Source: Sphingobacterium spiritivorum (GTDB taxonomy: Bacteria > Bacteroidota > Bacteroidia > Sphingobacteriales > Sphingobacteriaceae). Taken from it: a DNA stretch of 64,000 nt. Positions 8,218 through 19,100 of this stretch are shown here, in pieces; position 1 is the first letter of the stretch, and every line of letters starts with the position of its first letter. Position numbers and translations under genes: made by a program. The stretch lies in contig NZ_CP068083.1 of NCBI RefSeq assembly GCF_016725325.1, positions 3,596,001-3,660,000 of the forward strand, given 5' to 3'. The notes under the pieces are model-generated. The model was not told where the DNA came from. It did not search any database and saw nothing but the letters and a program-made list of their open reading frames with translations.

Positions 8218-9357
8218 ATGAACAAGTCTGTCGATTTTATTCCTGATATGAATAATCATTCGGTAATGGAGCATAGCCATTCTTCTGCTAAAAGAGAAGT
8301 TTGTTCTTTCCATATAGGTTTGATCCTGCCAGTAAATACAGAACAGCGGATTGCAAAATATTTTCAAAACGGAGTAAAGTCAATTGTAGAAAATACAAAA
8401 GAATCCGACGTTCAGATTTCAACGGAATTAGTCGCGCAGTCTACCTTAGCCAGATATACTGAAGCTGTTTCCAAATTATTTGAATTTGAAGAGGTCGATC
8501 TCATTATCGGTTTTTTCTCGACACATGAAGTGTCAGCCATAGCTAAACTTTCTGAAAAATTTAAAAAGCCGATTATTGCCTGTCATTTGGGTGAGCATCT
8601 GCCCCTTTATACCGAAAAATATGCTTATCTGTACGTATACAGTTTGTCCGTGTGGCAACATGTATGGGCGCTGGGCCGCTGGACTGCTTCAACGTTAGGT
8701 CCAAAGGGATTGTTTATTTATGATCTCTACGATGGCGGATATGCCTTTGGTGCTATGTTTGATCTGGGCATGAAACAAGACAGCCCTGAAAGTAAGCTGT
8801 CGTTTCATATGCTTTCAAATACGCAGGAAGGCAGTCTGGATATGACTGCTTTATTCAACTTACTGGAGCACGATAGACCTGATTTTATATATGCCAGTTT
8901 AAACGGAGCGCAGGCCGGCCGTTTTTTAGATGCGTTTGCAAATTCTTCAAATGCTAATATTCCTTTAGTAGGATTACCATTTCTGCTGGATAACGGTACT
9001 TCAACTCCTGAAAATATAAGAGCGTATACTTCTTCAATTTTGTCTGCTTATACAGTAGATAGTATATATAGTAATTGGGGTAAGAACCTGGCCATACTGG
9101 TTAATAATATATTCAGTAGTCAGGAAGAAAGTGTTCAGAAACTTCAGTCCTCATCTAAAGAATTATTGGGGACATTGCAGCTAAAGGAGTTGGCCGCTGA
9201 TATCGTGATAAACCGGAAAAATTCTAAAGCGGATGATTCAGTTGGAGAGAAGAATATAGTCTATCATGTTACTCCTCCTGATGCCGGAAACGAATCATTA
9301 TTAAGTTTGCTGACAGATATAAATTCAGCATGGACAAATAGCTATTTGACCCGATGA
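8218..9357 (+). CDS. leaderless ABC-type substrate-binding (periplasmic-binding-fold) protein
   Basis: The protein resembles type I periplasmic-binding proteins of the branched-chain amino acid/AmiC kind. It begins SFHIGLILPV, has a repeated Rossmann-like layout (VDLIIGFFSTHEVSAIAKL, later GLFIYDLYDGGYAFG, then PDFIYASLNGAQA), and ends without transmembrane segments. Neither possible start gives a convincing signal peptide. The frame opens at 8170, but the ATG at 8218 is preferred because the upstream stretch has no ribosome-binding site. The protein is therefore probably cytoplasmic, acting as a sensor or carrier rather than a transporter component, and no ABC permease or ATPase is nearby. 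Its stop overlaps the formyltransferase start by 4 bases (ATGA). Confidence 0.7.
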   Translation: MNKSVDFIPDMNNHSVMEHSHSSAKREVCSFHIGLILPVNTEQRIAKYFQNGVKSIVENTKESDVQISTELVAQSTLARYTEAVSKLFEFEEVDLIIGFFSTHEVSAIAKLSEKFKKPIIACHLGEHLPLYTEKYAYLYVYSLSVWQHVWALGRWTASTLGPKGLFIYDLYDGGYAFGAMFDLGMKQDSPESKLSFHMLSNTQEGSLDMTALFNLLEHDRPDFIYASLNGAQAGRFLDAFANSSNANIPLVGLPFLLDNGTSTPENIRAYTSSILSAYTVDSIYSNWGKNLAILVNNIFSSQEESVQKLQSSSKELLGTLQLKELAADIVINRKNSKADDSVGEKNIVYHVTPPDAGNESLLSLLTDINSAWTNSYLTR

Positions 9358-10298
9358 CCGCTCCCAATAATATACGCGTTGGACTGATCTGTAACACAGA
9401 TATTGCTGCTGCTGCGGCAGCACAATTAGCTGCGGAAAATAAACTGGCAGGGATTGCAGTTCTGGATACAAATGCGATATATTTCAAACAGATTTTTGCC
9501 AGTGCAGGAGTCAGTGAAAACCATATCAAGGTAATTCATACTACTTCCTGGAAAGAACAACTGGCGGATTGGCTGGCTGTGATAAAAGCAGATGTAGCTT
9601 TAGTCTTTGCTTTTCCTTATTGCATACCTCAGCATATTCTAGATCTTCCTCCTCATGGCATATACAACCTGCATCTGGGTACTTTGCCTGTCTACAAAGG
9701 GGCTGACCCTTTATTCTGGCAGATTAAAAATCAGGAACAGCAAATAGGTATAAGTATACATAAAATGACGGCAGTTATCGATAATGGACCTTTAGTAATA
9801 GAAGCGTTTACTCCTTTGCATGCAGCCGAAAACTATGGATTATTAAGTGCCCGGCTACGAGTAGAAGTCATAAGCTATATTCAGCAGTGGTATAAGGGAT
9901 TGCAGGAAGGTACATTGACCAGCAGAGAACAAGACATAAGTACTGATCAGGCTTTCGATCAAAAGCCTGCTGCGAAAGATTTACAGATACATTGGTCAGC
10001 GCAGTCAGCCTCAGAAATCCGGGCTCTGGCACAAGCCTGTAATCCTAAATACGGAGGAGCAACTGCTTTTTATGGTAGGCAGGAAATACGGATTCTGGAG
10101 GCTGAAATCATTAATCTGGAAGAAAAAGCTACATATAGAGCTGGTGAAATTGTATATGCTGACAGCTTGTATGGAGTAATTGTAGCATGTAGGAATGGAG
10201 CGTATCTGCGTATACTGACTGTCAGTATGCAGGAAGGATATTTCTCCGGATCTAAATTATTTACAATGGGATTAGTAAAAGGACAACAACTAAATTAA
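9354..10298 (+). CDS. formyltransferase-family enzyme (Fmt-like)
   Basis: This 314-residue protein has the two-domain layout of methionyl-tRNA formyltransferase-type enzymes, which move formyl from 10-formyl-tetrahydrofolate to an amine. The catalytic triad is intact: Asn105 and His107 (YNLHLGTLP) and Asp143 (IDNGP), almost the same numbering as E. coli Fmt (106/108/144). The usual SLLP...YRG loop is changed to GTLPVYKGADP. A C-terminal domain follows from ~residue 200. It overlaps the upstream gene by 4 bases and precedes the tail-collar genes by 7. The context suggests a specialised formylation of an amino sugar, amine or peptide and not initiator tRNA, but this is inference. Confidence 0.8.
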   Translation: MTAPNNIRVGLICNTDIAAAAAAQLAAENKLAGIAVLDTNAIYFKQIFASAGVSENHIKVIHTTSWKEQLADWLAVIKADVALVFAFPYCIPQHILDLPPHGIYNLHLGTLPVYKGADPLFWQIKNQEQQIGISIHKMTAVIDNGPLVIEAFTPLHAAENYGLLSARLRVEVISYIQQWYKGLQEGTLTSREQDISTDQAFDQKPAAKDLQIHWSAQSASEIRALAQACNPKYGGATAFYGRQEIRILEAEIINLEEKATYRAGEIVYADSLYGVIVACRNGAYLRILTVSMQEGYFSGSKLFTMGLVKGQQLN

Positions 10299-10305
10299 AA
10301 ATATT

Positions 10306-10905
10306 ATGGAAGGAACTATGGCAGAGATACGGCTGTTTGCTGGAAACTTTGCACCTAAGTATTGGGCTTTTTGTGCAGGACAAACTTTAGCGATTAGTAC
10401 AAATCAGGCTCTTTTTTCATTACTGGGAACAACGTATGGAGGAAATGGAATTACCAACTTTCAGCTTCCTGACTTTCGGGGCAGAATTCCGGTAGGAACA
10501 GGAGCTTTCGGTACTGCAGGTCTGACACTACCTTTAGGTTCAAAGGTGGGTACAGAAAATGTTACACTTCTTGAAAGTAATCTTCCAGCCCATTCTCATC
10601 CGGTCATTATAAGCGGAACATTACCTCTGACTGTAAGTAAAAGTATTGCAGATAAGAGTACCGTTATTGACGGACTGTCACTTGCTGCTCCCGCACGCTC
10701 GGCAGGAAGAGCAAAAACACCAACATTAGGATACAACAGTCAGGCCGGTTCAGTCAGCTTAAATCCGACAAGTATAGATCTCACAGGTATGACATTGACA
10801 TTGGCACCTGTCGGCAATACTAATAATGCTCACAGTAACTTTCAACCTGCTTTAGGAATGAATTATATTATTTGTTTACAAGGAATTTATCCATCAAGAA
10901 ATTAA
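10306..10905 (+). CDS. tail-collar / microcystin-dependent-protein-like protein, copy 1
   Basis: This 199-residue protein belongs to the phage tail-collar family (PF07484-type). It begins MEGTMAEIRLFAGNFAPK, followed by the collar core TTYGGNGITNFQLPDFRGR at ~residues 45-63 and the conserved end FQPALGMNYIICLQGIYPSRN-like tail. It is the first of three tandem paralogues spaced 3 and 7 bases apart. No other phage structural genes are present, and this family often occurs as chromosomal triplets outside prophages. There is no signal peptide. It is probably a small trimeric fibre or ligand-binding protein; given the neighbours it may be exported, or serve as the modification target. Confidence 0.85.
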   Translation: MEGTMAEIRLFAGNFAPKYWAFCAGQTLAISTNQALFSLLGTTYGGNGITNFQLPDFRGRIPVGTGAFGTAGLTLPLGSKVGTENVTLLESNLPAHSHPVIISGTLPLTVSKSIADKSTVIDGLSLAAPARSAGRAKTPTLGYNSQAGSVSLNPTSIDLTGMTLTLAPVGNTNNAHSNFQPALGMNYIICLQGIYPSRN

Positions 10906-10908
10906 ATT

Positions 10909-11499
10909 ATGGAAGGATACATAGCAGAAGTAAGAGGTTTTGCCGGAAATTTTCCTCCGGCTGGCTGGTTTTTTTGTGACGGAAAATTATTAAGTATAAA
11001 TGATTATCAGGTTTTGTACTCAGTGATAGGAACAACTTATGGCGGAGATGGTGTTAACACATTTGGCGTACCTGATCTCAGAGGAAGGGTACCTATTGGT
11101 ACAGGGCAAGGTCTTGGATTAACAAATGTTGTACTGGGACAGGTAATGGGAACGGAGACAGTTACATTATCGTCTGCGCAATTGCCTGTACACACGCATA
11201 ATGCAGTAGTGAATGCCGCAAATGTTCCGTTTGCGATAAAAGTAAGCCCGGCAGCAGCGACTCTTCATGCAGCAGCGACAGGCTCACAATTGGGGCAACC
11301 GATGGCTGACAGTACCCCTACATTGGGATATACTTCAGCTAATCCGGATAAGACAATGAGTGATAGCTCGTTGAATGCGAGTGGATTAACTGTGACTACG
11401 GGAACGATGGGAAGCTCCTTGCCTCACGAAAATATGCAACCTTTTTTAACAACAAATTATATTATATGTGCTGAAGGAATATATCCTTCACGAAATTAA
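10909..11499 (+). CDS. tail-collar / microcystin-dependent-protein-like protein, copy 2
   Basis: This is the second collar paralogue, 196 residues. It begins MEGYIAEVRGFAGNFPPAGW and carries the collar core TTYGGDGVNTFGVPDLRGR and the end motif HENMQPFLTTNYIICAEG, then IYPSRN. The central ~60 residues, rich in Ala, Ser and Thr (about 95-155), differ most from copy 1, suggesting a variable exposed region on a shared scaffold. It starts 3 bases after copy 1 and overlaps no gene. The same caveats on export and role apply as for copy 1. No prophage head, tail or lysis gene is nearby. Confidence 0.85.
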   Translation: MEGYIAEVRGFAGNFPPAGWFFCDGKLLSINDYQVLYSVIGTTYGGDGVNTFGVPDLRGRVPIGTGQGLGLTNVVLGQVMGTETVTLSSAQLPVHTHNAVVNAANVPFAIKVSPAAATLHAAATGSQLGQPMADSTPTLGYTSANPDKTMSDSSLNASGLTVTTGTMGSSLPHENMQPFLTTNYIICAEGIYPSRN

Positions 11500-11506
11500 T
11501 AACATT

Positions 11507-12091
11507 ATGGACGGAACAATAGGAGAAATCAGACTTTTTGCCGGGACCTTTGCACCAAAAAACTGGGCGTTTTGTCAAGGGCAACTTATAGCAGTCAGAA
11601 CTAATACGGCTTTATTTTCTATTATAGGTACTTATTATGGGGGCAACGGAACAACAACATTTGGACTTCCTGACTTTCAGGGAAGAACAATGATAGGTGC
11701 TGGACCGGGACCGGGACTTACACCAAGAGATATAGGTGAGCAAGGTGGTGCTGCAAATGTTATGCTGACCTTGCCGGAAATAAATGCGCATAATCATATC
11801 GTAACCAGAAATGGTGCCCCTAAGCTTAAGATCAGTTCTGCAGATGCGACAGTTGCTACACCCGTCAATGGTATGTCTATTGCCAGACCGGGATACATAC
11901 AAGGATCTAATTTTGTCTCAACTTTGGGATTTATTTCTGCTCCGGCAGATACCGCACTGGAAGCAGCAACTAATACTATAACCTTTAGTACAGACGTAAA
12001 GGGAAGCAACTCACCACATAATAATTTGCAACCTTGTATCGCGATGAATGTTATAATATGTCTTTACGGATATTTTCCAGCCAGAAATTAA
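11507..12091 (+). CDS. tail-collar / microcystin-dependent-protein-like protein, copy 3
   Basis: This is the third paralogue, 194 residues from the ATG at 11507. The frame is open from 11468, but only the later ATG gives the shared N-terminus MDGTIGEIRLFAGTFAPK, so the longer reading inside copy 2 is rejected. The collar core TYYGGNGTTTFGLPDFQGR and the end motif PHNNLQPCIAMNVIICLYG are present, and it ends FPARN instead of YPSRN. Copies 1 and 3 share the FAPK-W entry (KYWAFC, KNWAFC), with copy 2 more divergent there. It is followed by a 51-base gap and the Tat-targeted phosphoesterase-like gene. Confidence 0.85.
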   Translation: MDGTIGEIRLFAGTFAPKNWAFCQGQLIAVRTNTALFSIIGTYYGGNGTTTFGLPDFQGRTMIGAGPGPGLTPRDIGEQGGAANVMLTLPEINAHNHIVTRNGAPKLKISSADATVATPVNGMSIARPGYIQGSNFVSTLGFISAPADTALEAATNTITFSTDVKGSNSPHNNLQPCIAMNVIICLYGYFPARN

Positions 12092-12142
12092 CAGCTGAAT
12101 ATAAAATGAATCTCCAACGAAATAACCTAAATATAAACTACC

Positions 12143-13072
12143 ATGACTAATCAGCGACGGTCGTTTTTGAAAAGAAGCTCGGTACTATTGAGTGGTATCC
12201 TGCTTGCCAAGCCTCTTGCAGGTGCAGCTAATTCCAGTAAAAAAATCAGTTCATTCGCTGATAATAAAAGACTCATAATATACCAGACAAATGACCTTGC
12301 TTCCATAAACTTTTGGAGCAGATACAAAGAAATACTCCAATCTATAGAAGCTGAGCCAACATTAGGACTTTTATTGGATGCCGGTAATTTATTTGACATT
12401 TCTGCAGATAAGGCAGAAAATAAATCCCGGATAGCGAAGTTGAATAAAATCGGTTTTCATGCCGCTGCTCTGAGTAGTATTTATCTGCACAAAGGCGAAC
12501 AGGAACTTGCGGATTTACTTTCCACGATCGATTTCCCAATGATCAACTGTAATTATCAGTTTTCCAATGCTAAACTTCAACAGAGAATAGCACCTCATAT
12601 GATTATTCAGACTAAAGGACAGAAAATCGGAATTATTGCAGTCGCCCAAAAAGCTGAAATTCATAATGTGAAAGTTTGTCATCCGTATGAGGCCGTAGAA
12701 AAACTGGGGAAACGTCTTAAAGAGAAGGAAAACTGTGATTTGGTGATTTGCCTGTCCCAATTGGGTATGAACAGAAATCACTGGAACAGCTATGATCTCG
12801 CACAGGAAACAGATTGTGTAGATCTGATACTTAGCAGCTCTGCTGAAGGCAAGGTAAAGGGAGCGATGGTATTAAAAAACAAAGCCGGAAAGGAAGTCAT
12901 TCTTAGTCAGGCTTTAAAGGAAGGAAAGCTCTTGTCGAAAAACATAGTAAATTATGATGCGCAGAATAACTGGCATACTTATGATCATCAGTATCTCATG
13001 CCGGCTAATCAATACGCAACGAATAAGGAGATCTATCGGGAGTTAAGTGGGATAAAACAACAAAACACATAA
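12143..13072 (+). CDS. Tat-exported, metal-ligand-deficient 5'-nucleotidase/phosphoesterase-like protein
   Basis: This 309-residue protein starts with a twin-arginine signal (QRRSFLKR then a hydrophobic stretch to ~residue 30). The rest follows the N-terminal domain of UshA-like metallophosphoesterases strand by strand, but the metal motifs are replaced: the first has NDLAS instead of the expected NDxH-type motif, LLLDAGN instead of DAGD, YLHKGEQEL where GNHEFD is expected, and LSQLGMN where the usual form is LSHLG. The C-terminal nucleotide-binding domain is absent. It is best read as a secreted pseudoenzyme, possibly a structural or binding partner of the adhesin 84 bases downstream. The fold assignment is by pattern; the inactivity is inference. 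Confidence 0.65.
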   Translation: MTNQRRSFLKRSSVLLSGILLAKPLAGAANSSKKISSFADNKRLIIYQTNDLASINFWSRYKEILQSIEAEPTLGLLLDAGNLFDISADKAENKSRIAKLNKIGFHAAALSSIYLHKGEQELADLLSTIDFPMINCNYQFSNAKLQQRIAPHMIIQTKGQKIGIIAVAQKAEIHNVKVCHPYEAVEKLGKRLKEKENCDLVICLSQLGMNRNHWNSYDLAQETDCVDLILSSSAEGKVKGAMVLKNKAGKEVILSQALKEGKLLSKNIVNYDAQNNWHTYDHQYLMPANQYATNKEIYRELSGIKQQNT

Positions 13073-13156
13073 ATTTCATATACCTGAGAAAAATAAATAA
13101 CCAAGAGAATGAAAAGCTCCAATTATTACATTGAAATTTTGAAAAGTATCAAGGAT

Positions 13157-16100
13157 ATGAAAAAGGGATACCTGTTATTCCTGTTATCCCTTATACTCTG
13201 TTTCGGAAAAGCCTGGGGGCAAACCGAAATAACAGAAACATTTGAATCAGCGGCGGCAGGGGCGTCGACTTTTACAAGTGGAGGAAAGACATTTACTATT
13301 ATTAGTGCTCAGAGCGGACCGTTTGATATTCAAAATGGTTATCCTGGATTAGGATGGAGCGGTACAGCAAATGATAATAAATTTATAGATAATGACGGTT
13401 TTGCTGCCTTTGGGCAAAACACAGGTTTTTCTATTAAGATAGATGCCGGACTTACCTATTCGGTGAAAAAGTTTTATCTTTTTTTGGCAGATCATAATGC
13501 TGAACAGTACGTGAGCGGAACTGTTACCATTACTGGTAAATTAGGCGGAGCTACCGTTTTTACAGCTACTGCATCTACCGGTTTTGTACAGTCTACAACA
13601 ACAAATAACGGATTTACACCTATAGACCTCACCACATTTGGCGGAGCTAATAACAGTACAAAGGTTATCGACGAACTGGAAATCAGTACCACACACCCTT
13701 TTAATTACGTGTGTATGGATGCATTGACCTGGAAACTGGAATATGTGTGTCCTACTATAACTATTGATACGCAGTCGCAATTAAATGTAGCATGTAAGGG
13801 GACAGCTACAGGTAGTGCTACTGTAGTAGCAAGCGGAGGTACAGCCCCATATACATACAGCTGGACTCTGGGAGCAGGAACAGCAGCCACCGCTTCCAAT
13901 CTTACGGCCGGTACATATACTGTTACAGTTACGGATAATATGGGCTGTACAGCTAATAAAACAATTGTAATTACTGAACCTGCTGCAGCATTGGCGGGAA
14001 CAGCTACCAAAACAGATGTAAGTTGTTTTGGCGGAGGTAATGGTACAGCTACTGTTGTAGCATCAGGCGGAACAGGAGCATATACCTACAGTTGGGCACC
14101 AAGCGGAGGTACAGCAGCGACAGCTACAGGTCTTTCAGCAGGTACCTATACCGTGACGGTTACAGATGCGAATGCGTGTCAGATTACCCGTACTGTGACT
14201 GTGGGACAGCCTGCTGCAGCATTGTCGGGAACAGCTACCAAAACAGATGTAAGTTGTTTTGGCGGAGGCAACGGTACAGCAACTGTTTCCGTAACAGGTG
14301 GTACCACCTCTTACAGCTATAGCTGGGCGCCAAGCGGAGGTACAGCAGCTACCGCTACAGGTCTTTCAGCAGGTACTTATACGGTGACAGTTACAGATGC
14401 GAACTCCTGTCAGATCACCCGTACAGTTACTGTCGGACAACCTGCAGCAGCTTTGGCAGCAACAACTACCAAAACAGATGTAAGTTGCTTTAACGGAAGC
14501 AATGGTACAGCAACGGTAACGGTAACAGGTGGTACCAGCGGTTATACCTACAGTTGGGCACCAAGCGGAGGTACAGCATCTACAGCGACAGGTCTTTCAG
14601 CAGGTACCTATACCGTGACGGTTACAGATGCGAATACCTGTCAGATTACACGTACAGTGACTGTGGGACAACCTACTGCCGCATTGACAGGTACAGCGAC
14701 CAAAACAGATGTAAGCTGCTTTAATGGCACCAATGGTACAGCTACTGTTGTAGCGTCAGGCGGAACAGGAGCATATACCTACAGTTGGGCACCGAGTGGT
14801 GGTACGGCATCTACAGCTACAGGTCTTTCAGCAGGTACCTATACCGTGACGGTTACAGATGCGAATAACTGTCAGATCACCCGTACAGTAACTGTGGGAC
14901 AACCTGCTACCGCTTTGACGGGGACAGCGACCAAAACAGATGTGAGCTGCTTTAATGGTGCAAACGGTACGGCTACTGTCGTCGCTTCAGGAGGTGGAGG
15001 AGCTTACACCTACAGTTGGGCACCGAGTGGTGGTACAGCAGCTACTGCTACAGGACTAAGTGCAGGTACTTATACGGTGACGGTAACAGATGCAAATAGT
15101 TGTAAGATTACGCGTAGTGTGACGGTAGGACAACCTGCAACCGCATTGACGGGAACAGCTACCAAAACAGATGTAAGTTGCTTTAATGGAACAAACGGTA
15201 CAGCTACTGTTGTAGCGTCAGGTGGTACCATCGGTTATACTTACAGTTGGGCACCAAGCGGAGGTACAGCAGCGACGGCCACAGGTCTTTCAGCAGGTAC
15301 CTATACGGTAACGGTTACAGATGCGAATGCCTGTCAGATTACACGTACAGTGACGGTAGGACAACCTGCAGCCGCATTGACGGGAACAGCTACCAAAACA
15401 GATGTAAGTTGCTTTAATGGCAATAATGGTACAGCCACTGTTGCAGTAACAGGTGGTACAAGTTCATATACTTACAGTTGGGCACCAAGCGGAGGTACAG
15501 CAGCGACGGCCACAGGTCTTTCAGCAGGTACCTATACGGTAACGGTTACAGATGCGAATGCCTGTCAGATTACACGTACAGTGACGGTAGGACAACCTGC
15601 AGCCGCATTGACGGGAACAGCTACCAAAACAGATGTAAGCTGTTTTAATGGCAATAATGGTACAGCCACTGTTGCAGTAACAGGTGGTACAAGTTCATAT
15701 ACCTACAGTTGGGCACCAAGCGGAGGTACAGCAGCGACGGCCACGGGTCTTGCAGCAGGTACCTACACGGTGACGGTAACAGATGCGAATGCCTGTCAGA
15801 TCACCCGTACAGTTACTGTCGGACAACCTGCATCAGCTTTGGCAGCAACAGCTACCAAAACAGATGTAAGTTGCTTTAATGGCACCAATGGTACAGCCAC
15901 TGTTGCAGTAACAGGTGGTACAAGTTCATATACTTACAGTTGGGCACCAAGCGGAGGTACAGCAGCGACGGCCACAGGTCTTGCAGCAGGAACCTATACG
16001 GTAACGGTTACAGATGCGAATGCTTGTCAGACAACGGCCTCAGTTACGGTTGGAGAACCTCCTGCTTTAACAGCGACCATTAGTAAATCAGATGTAAGTT

Positions 16101-19100
16101 GCAATGGTGGAACTAATGGTACAGCAACTGTTTTAGCATCAGGCGGAACGGGAACACTTACCTACAGTTGGGCGCCTAGCGGAGGTACAGCGGCAACAGC
16201 GACTGGTTTGGTTGCAGGTACATATACAGTTACTATAACAGATAATAACGGATGTTTCATAACACGTACTACAACTGTCGGAGAGCCTTCTGCTACTGTG
16301 GCGGTGTCGACATCTGATGCAGTAGATGTGGCTGCACAGACAGTCACGCTCGGAGGTGATGTTCCAAATGGTGCATGTGTGATAGAAAAAGGTATTGTCT
16401 ATGGAACAAATGCATTACCAACAACATCCAATATTAAAATAATAGGAGGAAGCGGAAGTGGTACGTTCTCAGTAGATATTAGTGGTTTGACAGTAAATAC
16501 ACTGTATCGTTACAGAGCGTATGCGATTGTCAACGGAATAGTTAGCTATGGAGCTGTTAAAGAATTTACCACATTTAAATATGATCAGCAGATCAGTTTC
16601 AATGCTATCCCTTCTAAAACATATGGTGATGCATCGTTTGATCTCGGAGATACACATACAAACAGAGGATTATTGATCACGTATACCGCGGTGGATCCTA
16701 CAGTTGTAAGTATTACCGGGAATCAGGCTACTATATTGAAATCCGGTACAACAACGATCACAGCAACACAGGCGGGAGATCAGAACAATAATCCTGCAAC
16801 TCCTGTGAGTCGTACATTAACAGTGGCAAAAGCTGTTATTACTGTTACAGCCGATGCGAAGACAAAAGTCTACGGAGCGAATGATCCTGCTCTGACCTAT
16901 AAAGTAACAGGTATGGTCAACAATGATGCAGCTACTGTGGTGACAGGAACACTGAAACGTGCAACAGGAGCGAATATCGGTACATATGCAATAAGTGATA
17001 ACGATCTGACCGCTTCTAACTACACAATCACTTACGTTGGAGCAGATCTTACCATTACTAAAGCGAACCTAACAGTTACAGCTGATGCGAAAACCAAAGT
17101 GTACGGTTCGTCTGATCCGGCTCTGACCTATAAAGTCACAGGTTTGGTCAACAATGATGAGGCTACTGTCGTATCGGGAACATTGAAACGGGCAACAGGA
17201 GAGAATATCGGTACGTATGCGATCAGTGATAACGATCTGAGTGCAGATAATTACACGATCACTTATGCTGGAGCAGATCTTACCATCACTAAAGCCAGCA
17301 TAACGGTTACAGCTGATGCGAAAACTAAGGTTTACGGAACGACAGATCCGGCCCTGACTTATAAAGTTACAGGTATGGTCAATAATGATGCAGCTACTGT
17401 AGTGACTGGAACATTGAAACGTACAACCGGAGAAAATATCGGTACATATGCGATCAGTAATAACGATCTGAGTGCAGATAATTACACAATCACTTATGTT
17501 GGAGCAGATCTTACGATCACTAAGGCCAACTTAACGGTTACGGCTGATTCGAAAACTAAGGTTTACGGTTCATCTGATCCAGCCCTGACTTATAAAGTTA
17601 CCGGCATGGTCAACAATGATCTGGCTACCGTGGTAACAGGTACATTGAAACGTGCAACCGGAGAGAATGTAGGTACGTATGCGATTAGTAACAACGATCT
17701 GACCGCTTCTAACTACACAATTACTTATGTGGATGCAGATCTTACGATCACTAAAGCGAACTTAACAGTTACAGCAGATGCGAAAACTAAGGTTTACGGT
17801 TCATCTGATCCAGCCCTGACTTATAAAGTTACCGGCATGGTCAACAATGATCTGGCTACTGTAGTAACAGGAACATTGAAACGTGCAGCAGGTGAGAATG
17901 TAGGAACGTATGCGATCAGTAACAACGATCTGACCGCTTCTAACTACACAATTACTTATGTGGGAGCAGATCTTACGATTACTAAAGCTAACTTAACGGT
18001 CACAGCTGATGCGAAAACTAAGGTCTATGGAACAGCAGATCCAGACTTGACCTATAAAGTAACAGGTCTGGTCAATAATGATGCGGCTACTGTAGTGACA
18101 GGAACACTGAAACGTGCAACCGGAGAGAATATCGGTACGTATGCGATCAGTAATAATGATCTGGCCGCTTCTAACTACACAATTACCTATTCAGGAGCTA
18201 ACCTGACCATCACTAAAGCTAACTTAACGGTTACGGCTGATGCGAAAACTAAGGTTTACGGAACAGCAGATCCTGCGCTGACTTATAAAGTCACAGGTCT
18301 GGTCAATAATGATTTGGCTACTGTTGTGACAGGAACACTGAAACGTGCAACAGGTGAAAATGTAGGTACGTATGTGATCAGCAATAACGATCTGGCCGCT
18401 TCTAACTACATGATTACTTATGTAGGAGCTAATCTGACGATTACCAAGGCCAACTTAACGGTTACGGCTGATGCGAAGACTAAGGTCTATGGAACAGCAG
18501 ATCCTGCGCTGACTTATAAAGTCACAGGTATGGTCAACAATGATGCCGCTACTGTAGTGACGGGTACATTGAAACGTGCAGCTGGTGAAAATGTAGGTGC
18601 GTATGCGATCAGTAATAACGATCTCGCTGCTTCTAACTACACGATTACTTATGCAGGAGCAGATCTTACGATCACTAAAGCCAACTTAACGGTTACGGCA
18701 GATGCGAAGACTAAAGTATTTGGAACGGCAGATCCTGCTCTGACTTATAAAGTCACAGGTCTGGTCAACAATGATGCGGCTACTGTAGTAACAGGTACAT
18801 TGAAACGTGCAGCAGGAGAGAATGTAGGAACGTATGCGATCAGCAATAACGATCTGACCGCTTCTAACTATACGATCACCTATACAGGAGCCAATCTTAC
18901 CATTACGAAGGCAACTGTTACAGGTATCACGTTAAGCGATGCCAGTTTCACTTACGATGGCAGTTCTAAATCTATTCTTGTAACTGGTACTCTTCCTTCA
19001 GGTACAACCGTGAGTTACACCGGTAATAATCAGACAGCTGCCGGCAGCTATCCGGTTACGGCTAATATAGACGGAGGTATCAATTATAATAACCTCTCTC

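Noticed and set aside
10306..12091. Possible prophage suggested by the tail-collar proteins
   Set aside because: No integrase, capsid, terminase, portal or lysis genes nearby; such collar trios are known as chromosomal genes outside phages.
13492..18500. Numerous minus-strand open frames across the adhesin repeats
   Set aside because: They are shadows of the repeat-coding strand with no starts in context and no recognisable products.
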